This document shows, in pieces, positions 1-11,465 of a DNA stretch of 64,000 nt; positions within the stretch are counted from its first letter, which is position 1; every line of letters starts with the position of its first letter. Source of the stretch: Chromobotia macracanthus. Lineage: Eukaryota; Chordata; Actinopteri; Cypriniformes; Botiidae. The position numbers and the translations under genes were made by a program. The notes under the pieces are model-generated. The model did not search any database. It was not told where the DNA came from and saw only the letters and a program-made list of their open reading frames with translations. The DNA lies in NCBI GenBank assembly GCA_036877525.1, contig JAZGTH010000014.1, positions 977,001 to 1,041,000 on the forward strand, given 5' to 3'.

Positions 1-79
1 ACTCATACTGTACGTATCTAAAGCAGCAGGTTATACACTTGTACACTCATACTGTACGTATCTAAAGCAGCAGGTTATA
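1..79. repeat. Two-copy 44-bp direct repeat
   Basis: Bases 1-35 recur exactly at 45-79, so the period is 44 bp. More copies may lie off the left edge. It sits in what should be the first intron of iffo2. No coding content is seen. Confidence 0.85.
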
Positions 80-2634
80 TCCTTATCCAAAATCCTTAGG
101 CGGCCCTTAAATCCCAACAGGTCACGGATGAGGTGTTTCCTGTGTTGTCATGGTAACACCTGGAGTGCACGTGTACCAGCTTGGTAGAGATCAGTGAGTC
201 TGAGTGAGATCAACCCTTAGACATCACCCACACCTCCATTCCACCTGCATGAGATACACTGTCCTAGATATCTAGATAACCGACCACAAGAATCTGTGAT
301 GCTGTCTGTCTCTTTTTCTGCCTGACCAAGACAGAAACAACACAAACACACTTCTCGTATCACAGTTTTTTCTAATAGCAGTCTTATACAAGAACAAATG
401 TACATTTACATGAGTTCAGATAGTGTTCATATAAACACATGCATTCTCCTGCACTCTCTCTCTTATTCTTATTCTCTTCTTCTATATAATTTTGATATGT
501 CTTACACACAGAGAGGATGAAGTTTTTCATCAGCTTTGGTGACAATATTCAGATCTGAATTAAAAACAAAAGCAGGTTATTTTGTCAAATGTATTTTGGA
601 AATTTAATTTATTTATTTTATTCTGGACCATCATTGTGTGATCACTTATATCTGTAATGATCAGTTAAAATAGTTCAGCAGGACTTCAGGTTGGGTTAAT
701 GTGTCTCATGAGAAACTAACTGCCTTCTGCTAATAAATGTTTTAAACTCTGAGGTGAAATCAAAGTCACCCAACATTGAGTCTCTGGGTTCCTGCATTGA
801 TCCACAGCACTGAAGCTAAATTCAGCTGTGATTCAATTATTCATTGAGGAGAAACATCCTGAGGGGCTGATGGTGTGTTGCTTTTGTAAAAATGTGGTCT
901 GGTCTAGTCTAATACTCCAGTCTAAATTAATATTACATAACCAGTACTGCAGAGAACCAAACAAACCTCAGGGTAACTTTGCTAGTAACAGAGTAAAGAG
1001 TTTTGTTTTGTCTTATAAATGAGTCATGTGATATGAAATGTGATGTCTAAATGAGAGGCTGCGTGTGTGTGTGTGATTCAGAACTCTCTGCTCTGCACAT
1101 ATACTTCACTCTTAGCTCTCAGGCAACTCTAATAAAAGACATTCACTGTATCCAAATTCTCCTTCATTCTCAATTTCATTTCAGAACAATAACTTTTATT
1201 TAAATTGTATAACTGAGTCATGAACTTCAGTACAGCATCATGATCATTCATACAGCATCATCATTTAATCTCCATAAAACATCCACAAATTCTGCTAGAT
1301 TTAGAATTGTTGATTTCTAGCTCTAAATATAGACTGAGGCAGATATAAAGATATGAACACACATATCCTCTTTAGATATTTAGCTATATATCAGACTTTA
1401 GATATGTAGTACCTGAGAGCTGGTTCACATATCTGAGCTCAGCTGATTATTCATTAGTTAAACCTTCAGCTTCAGTCATTAGTTGAGACCTGTGAACAGC
1501 TGTGCTACACAGAACTGAAAGACACAGTATGTGTGTAATGTAAACCAGTGAGAGAAGCGGGTAAGAGCCACATCAATCAACTCCAGACCAGCAGGGGACG
1601 GAGTCAGAGGATCAGATATCTGGAGCAGGAAGTTCTACAGTCATGGAAGAGAAATGTACAGACAGGAAGAGATGAAGAGGCACTGTGTCGGTGCCGTGAT
1701 AAAATTAGGGTATCAGATGGTGATACTATGATTACTCTGTTCAGGTACTGCAGTATTTACACGCTGTTTCAGTAAGTAAAAGAATAGAATGGTTTATCTA
1801 TTATAGCCAATGACACAATAATTTTGTAATTAGAATGTAATCCAACAGATTTACATAATGATCATTTCATTCCATGTAAGGCAGGTGTACTGTTATTAAA
1901 GCTATTAGCAGTCAATTAAATGATGTGTAATCTGAAATCAATAAGAACAATTTCATTTTGATTATGTCTTGTCATTTTCATCAACTGCTAAAATATGATC
2001 CTGACACACTTTTGAAATTTACAAGATCTGGAATTTTGAGAGAGCTGCTGCATTTGTAGTACACCAGTAGACCCTGCTCTTAAGTCTCTTTGATATATTG
2101 GTTTGTGGCTGCATGTATAGGATGTTTTATCTTCCTTCAGGTGAAAAGGTTAGTCAGATCCCTCAGAACAGTAATAAAGCACCACTCTACTCTACAAACG
2201 GCAGCAACACACTCAGCAAACAGCAGTAAGAATCAAAAGAGCTTTAACTAGCTTGTAAAAATCATCAGCCTCTTAACTTTCACTTCATTTCACTTATGGA
2301 CTAAATGCTTGTTGGATCATGATAAATATCCTGCATCCACACTTGAGGCAGACAACAAAGATCTTTTCAGTTCTGAACATGTCCCATGTCCCCACCTAAA
2401 GGTTCTGTGTGATGTCATAATGGTCATTAAGAAGCTGAGAAGTGTTGAAGTGGGCTCATGAATCACACTGTGACCAGGAAGTGATGCATACAAGGAACAA
2501 AAGAGTGAATTAACAGGACATGAGGCGATTTCCTCTCTGCTCCTTTATTTTGAGTTTGTTGTTCTGGAGGGTTAGGCAGCAGTATTTGCCCATGAGTCAG
2601 CACGTGTGAGCAAAAAAGGGCAGTTTGAATGGAA

Positions 2635-2666
<32 letters not shown>

Positions 2667-2681
2667 ACACTCACACACACT

Positions 2682-2712
<31 letters not shown>

Positions 2713-4034
2713 ACACACACCCACACACTCACACACACACCCACACACTCACACACACACTCACACACTCACTCACTCACACACTCACACACACACACTC
2801 TCACACACACACACACACACACACACAGAAGAGCTTCTTTGAGGCTCTGGTTGAAGTCACTGAGTCATGCATTAATAAAACCCATTCAACTTTTAAATGA
2901 AATCTCATTCCTGAGCCTGTCAGGAAATCTGCTGTTCATATTTCAACTCCAAATGGGTCTCAAAAACTCTCAAAAATTCAGGTTTCTATAAACGGCTGAG
3001 GCCCCTCACACTGAACTGAACAGCTAATTTGCAGAAGACAACAATCCTTCAGATCAGGTTTTATTCTTTACTGTTAAACTGCAGAAATGAACTCATCAAC
3101 AGTTTCTCAAAGACTCAAAAGATCGGTGCAGCTCTTGTTTTTTTAAACACTTGAATAAACTGGAGGAATTTTCTCTAAATAAACTTTTATCTCACAACTG
3201 CATTCTGTGTTTTACTGTTTAACTCTTCTATAAATGTTCCTCTTCTTCCCAGTGTGTTTATCGGGGAAAATCTCACTTGTCCAGGTCACAATTCCGCCCA
3301 AAATCAAATGAAAATGACATTTTACAAAAGGAAAATTAAACCAAACAGTTTCTTTGCATTTTGACATTTTTATGACAATTAAATTAAATTTACCCCAGAT
3401 TTATAAACTAATCTTGAGTTCCATTTTACTTCTGAGTAAAATTCATTCTCATTACTTTCTTACAATGAATTTGTGCTTTGAATTAGCCATAAATACTACT
3501 GTGATGTGTGATACTACTGTGAACTACTTTAAAATTGAAGCAATATACATTTTTTTGCATTGCAGTAGAACTAATGATTTTGACAGGTGTGGTTTACCTT
3601 ATGATAAGATAATATACAGTCTTAATATAAACTTATGGATGCAAAACTGCTGTCAGTCTTTACTGTCATTTGCCAAATTATACTTTATGACATTTACAGA
3701 AATCACTAAATGAACAATGTCAATGAAACTTCTGATCATTTTTAACTATGCCTGTGCAAGATCACCAACATACAGCCTGATAAACTCTTTATGGTTTGAA
3801 TGGACGCTGTCAGCTGTCCTGCAGGCAGAACTGGGCCCTTCAATATCTGCTGTTCTCCTGCCAAGATATTCTGCAGTGAGTAACTGGGACCAGCAGACTG
3901 ACTGAAGGGCCCACACGACTTACACTAAACCAGCAGCTGCTACCAGAACTATACCTGATCTGTGATAAATAAATGATGGTTCTGCATAATAAAACAACAG
4001 TAAACTTGACTGAACAGTCATCAGTTTGACTCAC
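80..4034. other. Presumed iffo2 intron 1, no exon seen
   Basis: About 4 kb lying 3' of the only iffo2 exon on the minus strand. I looked for the next iffo2 coil exon and found none. The content is AT-rich unique sequence plus a CA-rich microsatellite at about 2634-2827. Small open frames, such as those at 1548-1775 and 3354-3713, have no start context, splice partner or recognisable motif. They look like chance. Confidence 0.5.
2634..2827. repeat. CA-rich microsatellite with CTCACA interruptions
   Basis: About 190 bp of CA dinucleotides regularly broken by CT or CC steps. It gives open His-Thr frames in all three plus-strand frames, which is a repeat artefact. Confidence 0.95.
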
Positions 4035-4510
4035 TTTTTCCTGTATTCCTCTCTCTCCCGTTTCACTTTTCCCAGCACATTGTACAGGGCCCTCAGCTCT
4101 GGGGTGATGGTGTCGATTTGGACCCCAACTCCGTCCGGATGGGTCCAGGTGACCCCGGGCCCCTGCACAGTCTGTAAGCGCTCCCCGTTCCTCCAGATAT
4201 GCCTGTAACTCCAGATGGTGCCGGGAAGTCTGGATTCAAGAGAGTCGGTCTGGACACCCACCTCACGGGAGAAGGACAAGCCCTGATACCTCTGAGTCGA
4301 GGCTTGCTTCAGCTGGCTCTCCAGAAGTTTGTTCCTTCTCTCCAGCTCATGCACTTTGGCGAGGAAGCAGCGGAACCGCAGGTTGAGGGTCTTCAGGACA
4401 TGGATGTTGGAGCCCAGGTCGTTGCGCAGCGCTCTGGGTACCGCGTCCGATTGCGCACCGCTGGTCATCCCGCCCAAAAACGCTTCTCCAAACAACAACG
4501 AGTTCATCAT
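4035..4510 (-). CDS. iffo2: Intermediate filament family orphan 2, first coding exon (partial gene)
   Basis: This exon encodes about 158 residues of an IFFO-family protein, a divergent intermediate-filament-like protein. The start is one of two adjacent ATGs (4510 or 4507). The following residues NSLLFGE match the IFFO2 N terminus as I recall it. Next come RNDLGSNIHVLKTLN and RFRCFLAKVHELERRNKLLE, the family's coil 1A helix-start region, comparable to the LNDR motif of keratins. Later GTIWSYRHIW and HPDGVGVQIDTITPELRALY are IFFO hallmarks, and the exon ends in KVKREREEYRKK. The donor is gtgagt, reading down from 4034. Further exons should lie left of the window. It is shorter than mammalian IFFO2 because the glycine-rich N-terminal stretch is missing. 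The upstream in-frame ATG at 4537 is less likely, as it lacks family support. IFFO1 is the alternative, but the N terminus favours IFFO2. Confidence 0.9.
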
Positions 4511-4900
4511 GTCATGAAAAAACCCGAAATAAAACACAAACGAGCTATAGAAACCGATTCAATCCTCCTGAAAGTGAATCTGTGCATGCAGTCTTCCTCC
4601 TGCAGTCACGGAGGTATCACGGAGCAGAGAGCGGCGGTGCCGGCGTTATCTGTCCATCCTCCGGGGATAACGCATCATTGGTCCCGGTGTGCTCCTGGTG
4701 CTCCGGTCTCACGGCTCGTCTGTGTCTGTCGGTGGGCTCGTGCCCGCGGGACTGTTTTATACCGGGCGGCGGGAGCGAGTTTACGGGCTGAAGGAGCTGC
4801 AGATCCGCATCAGACTCTCCGCCCTGGCACGCGCCCGGGACGCGGACACGCGCATTCGCGGGAGGGGATCTCCTCCAAACTCCAGCTAAACTTCACCGAG
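4400..4900. promoter_or_regulatory. iffo2: CpG-rich island over the iffo2 promoter and first exon
   Basis: About 500 bp with frequent CG dinucleotides in an otherwise AT-rich, CpG-poor window. It covers the 5' half of the iffo2 exon and its upstream region, as expected of a vertebrate CpG-island promoter. The plus-strand open frame across it (4199-5116) is a shadow. Confidence 0.7.
4755..4761 (-). promoter_or_regulatory. iffo2: TATA box for iffo2
   Basis: The minus strand reads GGTATAAAACAG here, inside the CpG-rich region and about 245 bp upstream of the iffo2 ATG. A start site about 30 bp further on, near 4728, would give a 5' UTR of about 215 nt. The motif match is strong. The start site itself is inferred. 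Confidence 0.55.
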
Positions 4901-5862
4901 TGGTTTTGCTGTCGAGTCTCTCTGTCAGTCATTCATCTGATCTTATTTAAGAGATCGGAAAGCGCAGATGAAGTCTTTATTGCTTGTTGCAAACGGCTGG
5001 ATGCGCTTCACTGCTCATTCGTCAGGTCTGATGTTCATGATCAACGCTGGGTTGTGTTCATGAGACGGGTGTCTGGTGAAGACAAACACTTCACACCTGA
5101 ACCTGTCCTGGCCTGAGGACCTCCAGCAGTCTACACACCTTCATTTCTCATCCCTGGACGAGATCCACAGCATTTCTCGGGATGAAGTGTAATTTTTCTC
5201 TTTGTTTGGTGCAGACAGCTTAAGTTACGCACATCTGCGCTGATGAATGCAGACGCGTCTGCTCCAGATCCTTTTCATTCAGGATAAAGGTTATAAACAT
5301 CCATCTGTCCTCATGATAATCTGTGACCTTTGTCAGCGCTGGTCTTTAATCATATTTAATGCGTCTGGGCAGAAGGTTTCTTGTTGAAATAACCAGCTTT
5401 ACTTCTGGTTCTTTATCAGCCTGTTTAACATTTAGTGGGATGTTAAAGGTTCAGATAAATTACACAATGGCAAATGATATGTAGTACAGATAATCCTTGC
5501 TGTTCATTTCCACGTTATATATGTTAAATTATGCATACTGTAATTGATAATAAAATGTAAAAGCTAACATTTAACTGTAAATTGAATTACAGCTTTAAGA
5601 TCAATATGAAAAGTGCATCCTCTTGCAGTATATCTTTATGGACTAATAACAGACTTTATATGACATCAGAGAAAATCATTGTTTAGATCAGGACTTCTTA
5701 ATCATGCTTATGGAGATCCACCTTCATAAAAAGATGAACAAACTTTAAGAAACCTGCCTGTCATCATCTCATGCGTTTCTTCACACATCATCACAAGTGC
5801 TCCACATGCTGGTTGAATGTGAAAACCACTTATTTCGTCCTTGCGAGGAACTTGCCCATCTT
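4900..5862. other. Intergenic region between divergent iffo2 and mrto4
   Basis: About 1 kb between the iffo2 promoter and the mrto4 proximal region. CpG content falls off after about 4900. I see no exon, repeat or known motif until the inverted repeat at 5863. Confidence 0.5.
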
Positions 5863-5906
5863 ATGAATATTAATTAGACACAGTAACCCGATTAATTAAT
5901 ATTCAT
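5863..5906. repeat. Perfect 14-bp inverted repeat with 16-bp spacer
   Basis: Bases 5863-5876 (ATGAATATTAATTA) are the exact reverse complement of 5893-5906. It lies about 90 bp upstream of the mrto4 ATG. It may form a hairpin or bind a dimeric or homeodomain factor. Function is unknown. Confidence 0.85.
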
Positions 5907-5921
5907 GAGATGCCGTCATTC

Positions 5922-5939
5922 GCCTCTAGGTGGCGCTGC
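5922..5939 (+). promoter_or_regulatory. CTCF-like motif upstream of mrto4
   Basis: GCCTCTAGGTGGCGCTGC resembles the CTCF core (CCACYAGRKGGCGCT) with few differences. It sits about 60 bp before the mrto4 start, between two divergent genes. This is a motif match only. Confidence 0.4.
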
Positions 5940-5997
5940 GCTTCCTGAAGCGCTTGAGATCATCCGGCGAAGAACAAAGCAGCACAACGTGAGAGCC

Positions 5998-6451
5998 ATG
6001 CCGAAATCTAAGAGAGACAAGAGAGGTGCAAAGATTCATATTTTTATCATATTACATCATCTGTAATGTCCTTCATCTGCACAGTTTATTCGAGTTGCCA
6101 TGTTAATTTCACTGTAAATCTTTCCAGTGTCGTTAACTAAAACAAGCAAGAAGGGTTTGGAATCAAAGCAGACTTTAATTGAAGAGGTAAGTCTGTCCTT
6201 TATTGCTCTTTTGTTTGGGTCATTTCAACACTTTCAGAGTAATGGCATGTATTTTCTGATACCTTGATAATAGTGTGGCTCAATGGTAATGTAAAGTAAC
6301 TGTTATAACTGATCAGAAGTAACTTTTCATTCTCACTTTACCAGCTGCGGAAATGTGCAGACATCTACAGATATGTGTTTGTGTTCTCAGTGGAGAACAT
6401 GAGAAACAACAAACTGAAGGACATCAGGACAGCCTGGAAACACAGCAGGTG

Positions 6452-6489
<38 letters not shown>

Positions 6490-8468
6490 CTCACACACAC
6501 ACTCTCTCACACACACACACTCTCTCACACACACACTCTCTCACACACACACACTCTCACACACACACTCTCACACACACACACTCTCACACACACTCTC
6601 TCACACACACACTCTCTCACACACACACTCTCTCACACACACACTCTCTGACACACACACTCTCTGACACACACACTCTCTGACACACACACTCTCTCAC
6701 ACACACACTCTCTCACACACACACTCTCTCACACACACACTCTCTGACACACACACTCTCTGACACACACACTCTCTGACACACACACTCTCTCACACAC
6801 ACACTCTCACACACACACACACACACTCACACACACACTCTCACACACACACTCTCTCACACACACACTCTCTCACACACACACTCTCTCACACACACAC
6901 ACACACATTCACAATGTTCAGGTGATAATTAGCTTTTTTTAAGATCTAAATGTGGGTTTTGTGTTTCAGGTTTTTCTTCGGTAAGAATAAGGTGATGATA
7001 GTGGCTTTGGGTAAAGAAGCTACAGATGAATATAAAGATAATTTGCACAAGGTTTGTCACTTTATATGTCAACAGTGATTTATTTGTACAATTTGCACAT
7101 CTGTCTTATTGCCTATAGTGCTAATATGATATAGTGATATTTGTCAACTGCATTGATGTCAGCGCAATACATAAATGAACTACATAAATGAAACCCTTTG
7201 AACATTGAAGAAAAAGGGTTTCACCTGAGTGACTCTGATCTTCTGGTTTGTTCTGAAGGTGAGCAGGTTTCTAAGAGGTGAAGTTGGCGTGCTGTTCACA
7301 AACAAAACCAAAGACGAAGTGCAAGAGTGAGTGTGAATTTAATTGTAATTTAGATCCCATTTAAAGTGCTTAAAGCACAGCAATAAAATTATATAAAGAG
7401 TGAATAATCTGCCAGTATTTAAGATTTTGTTTTAGGCTTCAGTTGATAAAGATTTGAACCTTCAGATCTTAATAAGTGTTGAGTAATGATAAAATAAGAG
7501 TTTAATAAATGTCAGCAATTATTTGCCATTGTTAAAATGTATTAAACATGAACATTATTCCAGCCTTCTGTTGCCTGACTGTCTACATACTGGCATCAGT
7601 ACTGGTTATTGAAAAGTCATTATTGATCAGTCTGATTCATGCCAAACTGTGTATTTGATTAGGTATTTCAGAAACTTCAAAGAGATAGATTACGCCCGGG
7701 CAGGTAACCAGGCAAGCATGGCAGTAACCCTGGATGAGGGACCGCTGGAGCAGTTTCCACACTCGATGGAGCCTCAGCTGAGACAGTTGGGTCTTCCTAC
7801 AGCGCTGAAGAAAGGTGACCTGCAGAGTTGTGATATCACTGCTGCACATATCAGAATAACTGCACCAGCTCAGAGCAATGTTCAGTGCTACTGTAAACTC
7901 AACAGTCATCACTCAGGGACTGTTCTTGTAAGTCTAAAAGCATCTAAATAACCTGAATGTTTTCTTCTTCAGGTGTGGTTACACTGCTAAAGGATTTTGA
8001 AGTGTGTAAAGAGGGAGACACACTCACTCCTGAACAAGCTCGTATTGTGGTGAGTTTGTTTGTAAAATAAATAATTGTCTTAGAAAAATAATTTTATAGA
8101 AAGAGAAGGACTGTAAGTGTAATTCATGTAGATTTAATTGTAGTTTGTTAGCTTTAAGGAGTACACAAGCACCTAGCCAGACCCTAAACTAACAGACATG
8201 GACTAACAAACTTTTTGAAGTCGTGGTCTTACAACATAATGACTTTATTCTTTAATTTAAATTCTAAGAGATTTCATTCATGAGATTTTCATTCATTCAT
8301 GAAAACATTTTTCTTTTTCTAATGTAGAAACTGTTTGGAATTGAGATGGCTGAATTTAAAGTGTCAATAAAGTGCATGTGGAACTCTGAGACCGGAGACT
8401 TTGAGAAGGTGACGGAGGGTGAGGATGATGAAGACATAGAGGAAGATGATGGAGACGGAAGTGAATAA
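5998..8468 (+). CDS. mrto4: mRNA turnover protein 4 homolog, ribosome assembly factor (8 exons, complete)
   Basis: Mrto4 is the nucleolar paralogue of ribosomal stalk protein P0. It occupies the P0 site on pre-60S particles and is later replaced by P0. The exons are 5998-6025, 6128-6186, 6345-6448, 6970-7051, 7259-7326, 7663-7814, 7973-8049 and 8328-8468. All junctions keep frame and use GT-AG. The spliced product is 236 residues, against 239 in human as I recall. It starts MPKSKRDK, which fixes the start. Family landmarks are FFGKNKVM, DEYKDNLHK, GEVGVLFTNKT, DYARAGN, GPLEQFPHSMEPQLRQLGLP, LTPEQARIV and KLFGIEMAEFKV. The C terminus is acidic (Glu/Asp-rich), as is usual for the family. Intron 3 is almost wholly a CA/CTCTCA microsatellite. 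The stop codon lies inside an AATAAA hexamer at 8464-8469. Confidence 0.97.
6453..6907. repeat. CA/CTCTCA compound microsatellite in mrto4 intron 3
   Basis: About 455 bp of CACACACACTCTCT-type units, some reading CTCTGA. It starts four bases after the mrto4 exon 3 donor and fills nearly all of that 521-bp intron. Open frames rich in His, Thr, Ser and Leu across it are artefacts. Confidence 0.95.
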
Positions 8469-9065
8469 AACCTTAAATGGACTTTTTCCATGAACATTTT
8501 CCCTGTTTGTGTTGATCCAACAAAGCTGTGCAAAATGAGAATTTTCTCAGTGATTTCTCATTTCTGTCTCAGTCATGTGGAAACACTGAATTCAGTTTTG
8601 TGCATTTGTTAGTTTGTAAACAGCACCTGTTCTTACATGATATAATATAAATATGGGGTGTTTTATGACTTGTTGTACATGCTGTACAGTTGACTGTTAT
8701 TCATACAGAAAACGATTTTATCTGTAAAAGATAAACAGTGACTCAAGATTTGCCTGTTTTAGTTTTATTGTAGTGTGATGTCAGCTGTGCTAATGGAAAA
8801 CGGCTGAAAATATCACGTTTGTCACCTGATGATCTGTGAGCAAAAAGAGACATTTGATTTCGAAAGCTTTTGCTGTGTGAGGTTATTAATACGGTGAAGG
8901 CTGATCCAACTCAATGTAACTGTTCATTAATACAAACAGTTATAAATGCAAAATTGTTTAATCTTGTTCTTATAAAGCAAGGTTCTCATCATAAGGGATT
9001 TTTTATTCTCAAATATTGTCATAGTGATGTTAAGCGGAAGGAATTGGGACACTCATGAGCCACTA
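8469..9065. other. mrto4 3' flank
   Basis: About 600 bp with no exon recognised. It holds the likely mrto4 3' UTR unless the AATAAA overlapping the stop is used. The small open frame at 8870-9058 shows no motif. Confidence 0.4.
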
Positions 9066-9290
9066 AACCCCAGGCCTGTTTAAAGCATCCACAACTTCCT
9101 GTTTTAATGGACCATCAGCTGCGGCCATCTTGTCGTCTGCTGATGTGGATGTGATCACACCTCTTTATGAGTTCATTGCAGGCCTGGACTGTCCTGAATA
9201 GGCTTTTGGTGATCGGACGTGTGCAGGTAGATGATGTCCACTGTGTCTGCAGCCTCTTCAGAGACGTTTCCAGCTGTTTCTAACTGATAC
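9066..9290 (-). pseudogene. Decayed AKR7 aldo-keto reductase fragment
   Basis: Read on the minus strand, 9290 downwards gives LETA, then after some unlike residues VDIIYLHTSDHQKPIQD. This matches the AKR7 segment VD-(I/L)-FYLHAPDH-x-TP. Next comes CNEL(H)KE, reached only after two small frameshifts (about 2 nt missing near 9190 and 1 nt near 9170). A stop follows. Then AAADGPLKQEVVDALN, like the AKR7 C-terminal NLAA-EGPL-VVDAF segment, ends in TAG at 9066-9068. About 140 central residues are absent and the fragment is frameshifted, so it cannot encode an enzyme. Its position beside mrto4 matches human MRTO4-AKR7, so it is probably the relic of a neighbouring akr7 gene. AKR7 is clearly favoured over the kcnab family. 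Confidence 0.7.
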
Positions 9291-9518
9291 ACAACAGCAA
9301 TACAGACGTACACACATACTATCACAAAACATCTTTCATAAACATGTCACTTATTCAGTATTTTTAATCTAATACAAACAAGAAGACCTAATATATTACA
9401 TAAATATGTAGTATTATGTTACTTTAAATTTAGACAGAGAATCAAATTTCGTGAACTACGTCTCATGCACAGTGTCACGTGATCTACCCAGCAGGCCATG
9501 CGCGTGGATCAGTTCACC

Positions 9519-10130
9519 TGTGATCTCACCTGTGATCATACCTGTGATCTCATCTGTGATCATACCTGTGATCTCACCTGTGATCTCATCTGTCATCTCA
9601 CCTGTGATCATACCTGTGATCTCACCTGTGATCTCATCTGTCATTTCACCTGTGATCTCACCTGTGATCTCATCTGTCATCTCACCTGTGATCTCATCTG
9701 TGATCTCATCTGTGATCTCACCTGTGATCTCATCTGTGATCTCACCTGTGATCTCATCTGTGATCATACCTGTGATCTCACCTGTGATCTCATCTGTCAT
9801 CTCACCTGTGATCATACCTGTGATCTCACCTGTGATCTCATCTGTCATTTCACCTGTGATCATACCTGTGATCTCACCTGTGATCTCATCTGTCATCTCA
9901 CCTGTGATCTCATCTGTGATCTCATCTGTGATCTCACCTGTGATCTCATCTGTGATCTCACCTGTGATCTCATCTGTGATCATACCTGTGATCTCATCTG
10001 TGATCATACCTGTGATCTCACCTGTGATCATACCTGTGATCTCACCTGTAATCTCACCTGTAATCTCATCTGTGATCTCATCTGTGATCATACCTGTGAT
10101 CTCATCTGTGATCTCACCTGTGATCTCACC
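9519..10130. repeat. 12-bp minisatellite, about 51 units
   Basis: The plus-strand unit is TGTGATCTCACC, with variants TGTGATCATACC, TGTGATCTCATC and TGTCATCTCACC. The 612 bp keep a 12-bp register throughout, so frames stay open on both strands as tetrapeptide repeats. These are not genes. On the minus strand the units read CACAGGTGAGAT or CACAGGTATGAT, close to the splice-donor consensus. The array abuts a possible exon end at 10134. Confidence 0.97.
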
Positions 10131-10134
10131 TGTC

Positions 10135-10290
10135 GCAGGTCGCTTGTGATGCTCTCTGCCTGGAGTCCAGCACAGTGACCGCGAGTTTGGAGAGAGAGCT
10201 GCGGAGGTGGTTCAGGGTTTGAGTCTGGTAAGAGATGTGCAGTGAGCAACACAGTCCCAAACACCAGCACCAGACATAATAAACCAGCAT
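10135..10290 (-). other. Possible exon with membrane-anchor-like segment, unidentified
   Basis: On the minus strand an open frame of about 50 codons reads LLCLVLVFGTVLLTAHLL, a good hydrophobic anchor, then a proline-rich stretch and SITSDLRQ. It ends at a strong donor, CAG|GTGAGA, at 10135/10134, where the minisatellite begins. No ATG lies in this frame. A neighbouring frame begins MNASSRSRFKCW, so a frameshift or an undetected upstream exon would be needed for a type II membrane protein. I do not recognise the family. Chance or a decayed gene is equally possible. Confidence 0.25.
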
Positions 10291-11465
10291 TTAAACCTGG
10301 ACCGAGAACTGGCGTTCATTGAGGGAGTGTCCTGAAAGAACACTGAAATGTGGAGGTGGACATTTGGATGACCAAGGTTGAGTAGTCTGCTTGGGTTGAA
10401 AACAGAGGGTGTGGAGCTTTGGTTTGAATGTTCATGAAGAACATGCAGTTCCCTTTATAACTCGCAGATGGCAGCAGAACACACAAGTGACTAGACTCGT
10501 GTGGAATGCGTTCATACTTCAGACTGTAATTAAATCCAGTTGTGAAATTACACGAATGATTTGATCCTGAACTTTCCATCAAACCCGGTAATGTTGCTTT
10601 CAATGAGACCATAACGATTTCTACTGATGTTTTATAATAAACATTCTTACATTCATACAATTCATGCATTTCTGTTAATTAGTTCTGACAGTCACTAAAC
10701 ATGTATGACAAAAATGGATAAACTATTTATTTATCTAGCAAATCTCATTTAACAAAGATACATATAACAAAACCTTTACCTGTTTCATAGAAATTATATT
10801 TTAACGATGAAGACAAAGAATTGTTAAGGTATTCTTCCCTAGTGTGCCAGGAATTGATATATTTTTAATTTTCATGTATGTAGTCAGATGTTCCTAAAGT
10901 AATTTCATCATCATGTTCCTGGAGTGGTTCTTCCTCAGGTCTGCAGGACCAGCAGATGCTTCTGTACTTGAGTTTTCCATGCTTTCCTGCATTCGGATCA
11001 TGGCAGAGGTGTTGAACTCTGGCTGGCATTGACCTCTGAGAGCAGGATCACTGGGGTTGGGGAATGTTTTCCTTTAGACAAGCTGCTCTCATGTCTACGA
11101 CCCATCATCTTTTGCTCTCAGCTGTTCTCACTGCAGTCATGTCCTCTAACAGAATAGCGTTAGTCACTCATGTAAGATATAATCAAAGGGCTGCATTTAA
11201 AAATACAAGCAGATTAACACAGCAATTTGTTCTGCTCAGACTTCATGAATGAAGCCTGAAGTGTTCATTGTGTTGAGGGTTTGTTGTTCCCTGAATCAAG
11301 AGCCCTTTCACTGGACACTTTCACATGGATCACAAAGAAGAACAAATGGAAGTGTTAACATCCTCACATGTGCGTGACCTAGAAATTGTGCTTTTACAAT
11401 CAGTAAAACAGTTTTCAAAATCCTGTATACACCATATATAAACTACAGGTACACTGAAGTTTATC
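10291..11465. other. Gap with no recognisable gene
   Basis: About 1.2 kb of mixed sequence before the 10-bp array. A short open frame at 11064-11252 has a mildly hydrophobic start, but its possible donor has the wrong phase for megf6 exon 2. Nothing else can be supported. Confidence 0.4.

Noticed and set aside
2606..2991. His-Thr-rich frames, with similar frames at 6353-6683
   Set aside because: CA/CT microsatellites translated in several frames.
4199..5116. A 305-codon plus-strand frame opposite iffo2
   Set aside because: It is the complement of the iffo2 exon plus CpG-rich promoter. It has no motif of its own, while the minus strand matches a known family.
9066..9290. A stray kcnab-family exon, because kcnab2 is in the same window
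   Set aside because: The [10 protein letters not shown] motif of kcnab is absent. The DIIYLHTSDH motif is AKR7-like.
9451..10178. Frames of 211-232 codons on both strands with tetrapeptide repeats
   Set aside because: A 12-bp repeat keeps every stop-free frame open. The simultaneous openness on both strands shows it is a repeat artefact.
11064..11252. Candidate megf6 signal-peptide exon (MSTTHHLLLSAVLTAVMSS)
   Set aside because: The possible donor after it leaves phase 0, but megf6 exon 2 needs phase 2. No family similarity.
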